This document shows positions 4,748-5,684 of a stretch of DNA of 5,684 bases, in pieces. The translations under genes were made by a program, and so were the position numbers. Location of the stretch: contig CAIOLZ010000317.1 in NCBI GenBank assembly GCA_903859265.1, positions 1 to 5,684 of the forward strand. Reading direction: 5' to 3'. The first letter of the stretch is position 1. Every line of letters starts with the position of its first letter. A model generated the notes under the pieces. That model saw only the letters and a program-made list of their open reading frames with translations, was not told the origin of the DNA and did not search any database. The DNA is from an uncultured beta proteobacterium. Its GTDB lineage: Bacteria; Pseudomonadota; Gammaproteobacteria; Burkholderiales; Burkholderiaceae_C.

Positions 4748-5684
4748 GTGACCCACAAAAAACCCTTCTGCTGATTGACGGCTCCAGCTACCTCTACCGC
4801 GCGTTCTTTGCCGGCGGCGACAGCATGAGCATTACCCGGGAGGATGGGACGGTGCAGAAAACCGGCGCCATCCGCATTCTGATCAACATGATGAACAGTT
4901 TGCGCAAAGAGGTTCCCGCAGCGTATGCGGCTTGCGTGTTCGATGCCAAGGGACCGACGTTTCGCGATGCCATTTACCCGCAGTACAAGGCCCACCGCGA
5001 TCCCATGCCCGATGATTTGCGCTCGCAGATTGAACCCATTCATGAGGTGGTGCGCCTGCTGGGCTGGGCGGTACTCAATGTGCCTGGCGTGGAAGCCGAT
5101 GACGTGATTGGCACGCTGGCGGTCGCTGCGGCGGCGCAGGGCTTTGAGGTGGTCGTGAGCAGCGGTGACAAGGATTTGGCGCAGCTGGTCAACGCCCGCA
5201 TCACCATCATTGACACCATGAACGGCAAGCGCCGCGACCTCGCTGGTGTCGAGGCTGAATTCGGGGTGCCGGCGCATTTGATGATCGATTACCAGACGCT
5301 GGTGGGCGATGCGGTGGACAACGTACCCGGCGTGCAAAAAGTCGGTCCCAAAACGGCTGCCAAGTGGCTGCAGGAATATGGCTCTTTGCAGGGCGTTCTG
5401 GACAATATGCACGCCATCAAAGGCACGGCTGGCGATAACTTGCGCAAGGCCCTGGACTGGCTGCCCATTGGCCGTTCCCTGCTGACCATCAAGACGGACT
5501 GCGATTTACAAGACCATGTGGCGGGCCTACCAGCGCTGGACGCACTGGCGGTGGGTACTGCCGACACGATTGCGCTGCGCGCGTTTTATGAACGCTTCGG
5601 CTTTAAGGGTCTGGCCAAGTCGCTGGAGGCTTCTGGCGAAGCCAACGTCAGCGGTGGCGCGATCAGCGCCGCGGCCCATATTGC
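4744..5684 (+). CDS. polA: DNA polymerase I, N-terminal 313 residues (5'-3' exonuclease domain)
   Basis: The first third of DNA polymerase I, which removes RNA primers and fills gaps in lagging-strand synthesis and excision repair. Only the flap-endonuclease-like 5'-3' exonuclease domain (about 5-295) and the beginning of the linker to the 3'-5' exonuclease region are in the window. All metal-binding acidic residues of the domain appear present: D12 (LLLIDGSSYLYRAFFA), D67 (FDAKG), E117, D119, D120 (GVEADDVIG), D142 and D144 (SSGDKDLAQLV), D189 and D192 (GDAVDNVPGV). The helix-hairpin-helix that grips DNA follows (GVQKVGPKTAAKWLQEYGSL, about 196-215). The ATG at 4744 places the first beta strand seven residues in, as in the family. 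The reading frame runs off the right edge; full-length family members have about 900 or more residues, so whether the polymerase part is intact cannot be judged. Confidence 0.97.
   Translation, partial: MSDPQKTLLLIDGSSYLYRAFFAGGDSMSITREDGTVQKTGAIRILINMMNSLRKEVPAAYAACVFDAKGPTFRDAIYPQYKAHRDPMPDDLRSQIEPIHEVVRLLGWAVLNVPGVEADDVIGTLAVAAAAQGFEVVVSSGDKDLAQLVNARITIIDTMNGKRRDLAGVEAEFGVPAHLMIDYQTLVGDAVDNVPGVQKVGPKTAAKWLQEYGSLQGVLDNMHAIKGTAGDNLRKALDWLPIGRSLLTIKTDCDLQDHVAGLPALDALAVGTADTIALRAFYERFGFKGLAKSLEASGEANVSGGAISAAAHI

Noticed and set aside
4690..5412. A 241-codon open extension upstream of thrB, antisense to polA
   Set aside because: The frame is open only because of GC-rich codon use on the polA strand. 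The translated stretch has no recognisable domain, while polA on the other strand has all catalytic residues. ThrB begins at 4689 with its family N-terminus.
1..5684. CRISPR array, tRNA/rRNA genes, insertion sequences or phage genes
   Set aside because: I saw no spaced direct repeats, no RNA-gene signatures and no transposase or integrase motifs; coding sequences fill nearly the whole window.

Overview
The window looks like chromosomal DNA from a GC-rich betaproteobacterium, most likely of the Burkholderiales/Comamonadaceae type. I base this on a type II homoserine kinase divergent from polA, a BPSS1780-family membrane protein next to it, and the codon usage. This is recognition of protein families, not a database result. 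The window carries six protein genes, two of them cut by the edges. I see no tRNA, rRNA, CRISPR array or insertion sequence.

Right part: the start of polA (DNA polymerase I, + strand, from 4744 off the right edge) and thrB (homoserine kinase, - strand, 4689 to 3667) diverge from a gap of only 54 bp. Leftward from thrB, a BPSS1780-family membrane protein (3670 to 2891) and a Tat-exported FecR-domain protein (2894 to 2127) follow. Each of these two starts inside an ATGA overlap with the gene before it, so the three genes very probably form one translationally coupled operon.

Left part: after a 109-bp gap, also on the - strand, comes a NarL/FixJ-type response regulator (2017 to 1364). Thirteen bases later a membrane sensor begins (1350 off the left edge), with a periplasmic Cache-like domain, a second membrane segment and a PAS domain. 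Its output domain is outside the window. The sensor has no ATG or GTG start ahead of its first membrane helix, so a TTG start is inferred.

How the parts may work together: thrB (threonine synthesis) and polA are housekeeping genes. The accessory part is the membrane protein, the exported FecR-like protein and the two-component pair. The FecR-like protein lacks the sigma factor and TonB receptor of classical Fec systems. It has a CxC motif and downstream histidines that could form a metal site. That it informs the adjacent sensor is only an inference from gene order. The most noteworthy points are this FecR-like protein and its context, the polA leader (three-codon mini-ORF plus hairpin), the TTG-started sensor, and an apparent insertion in the kinase fold of ThrB.
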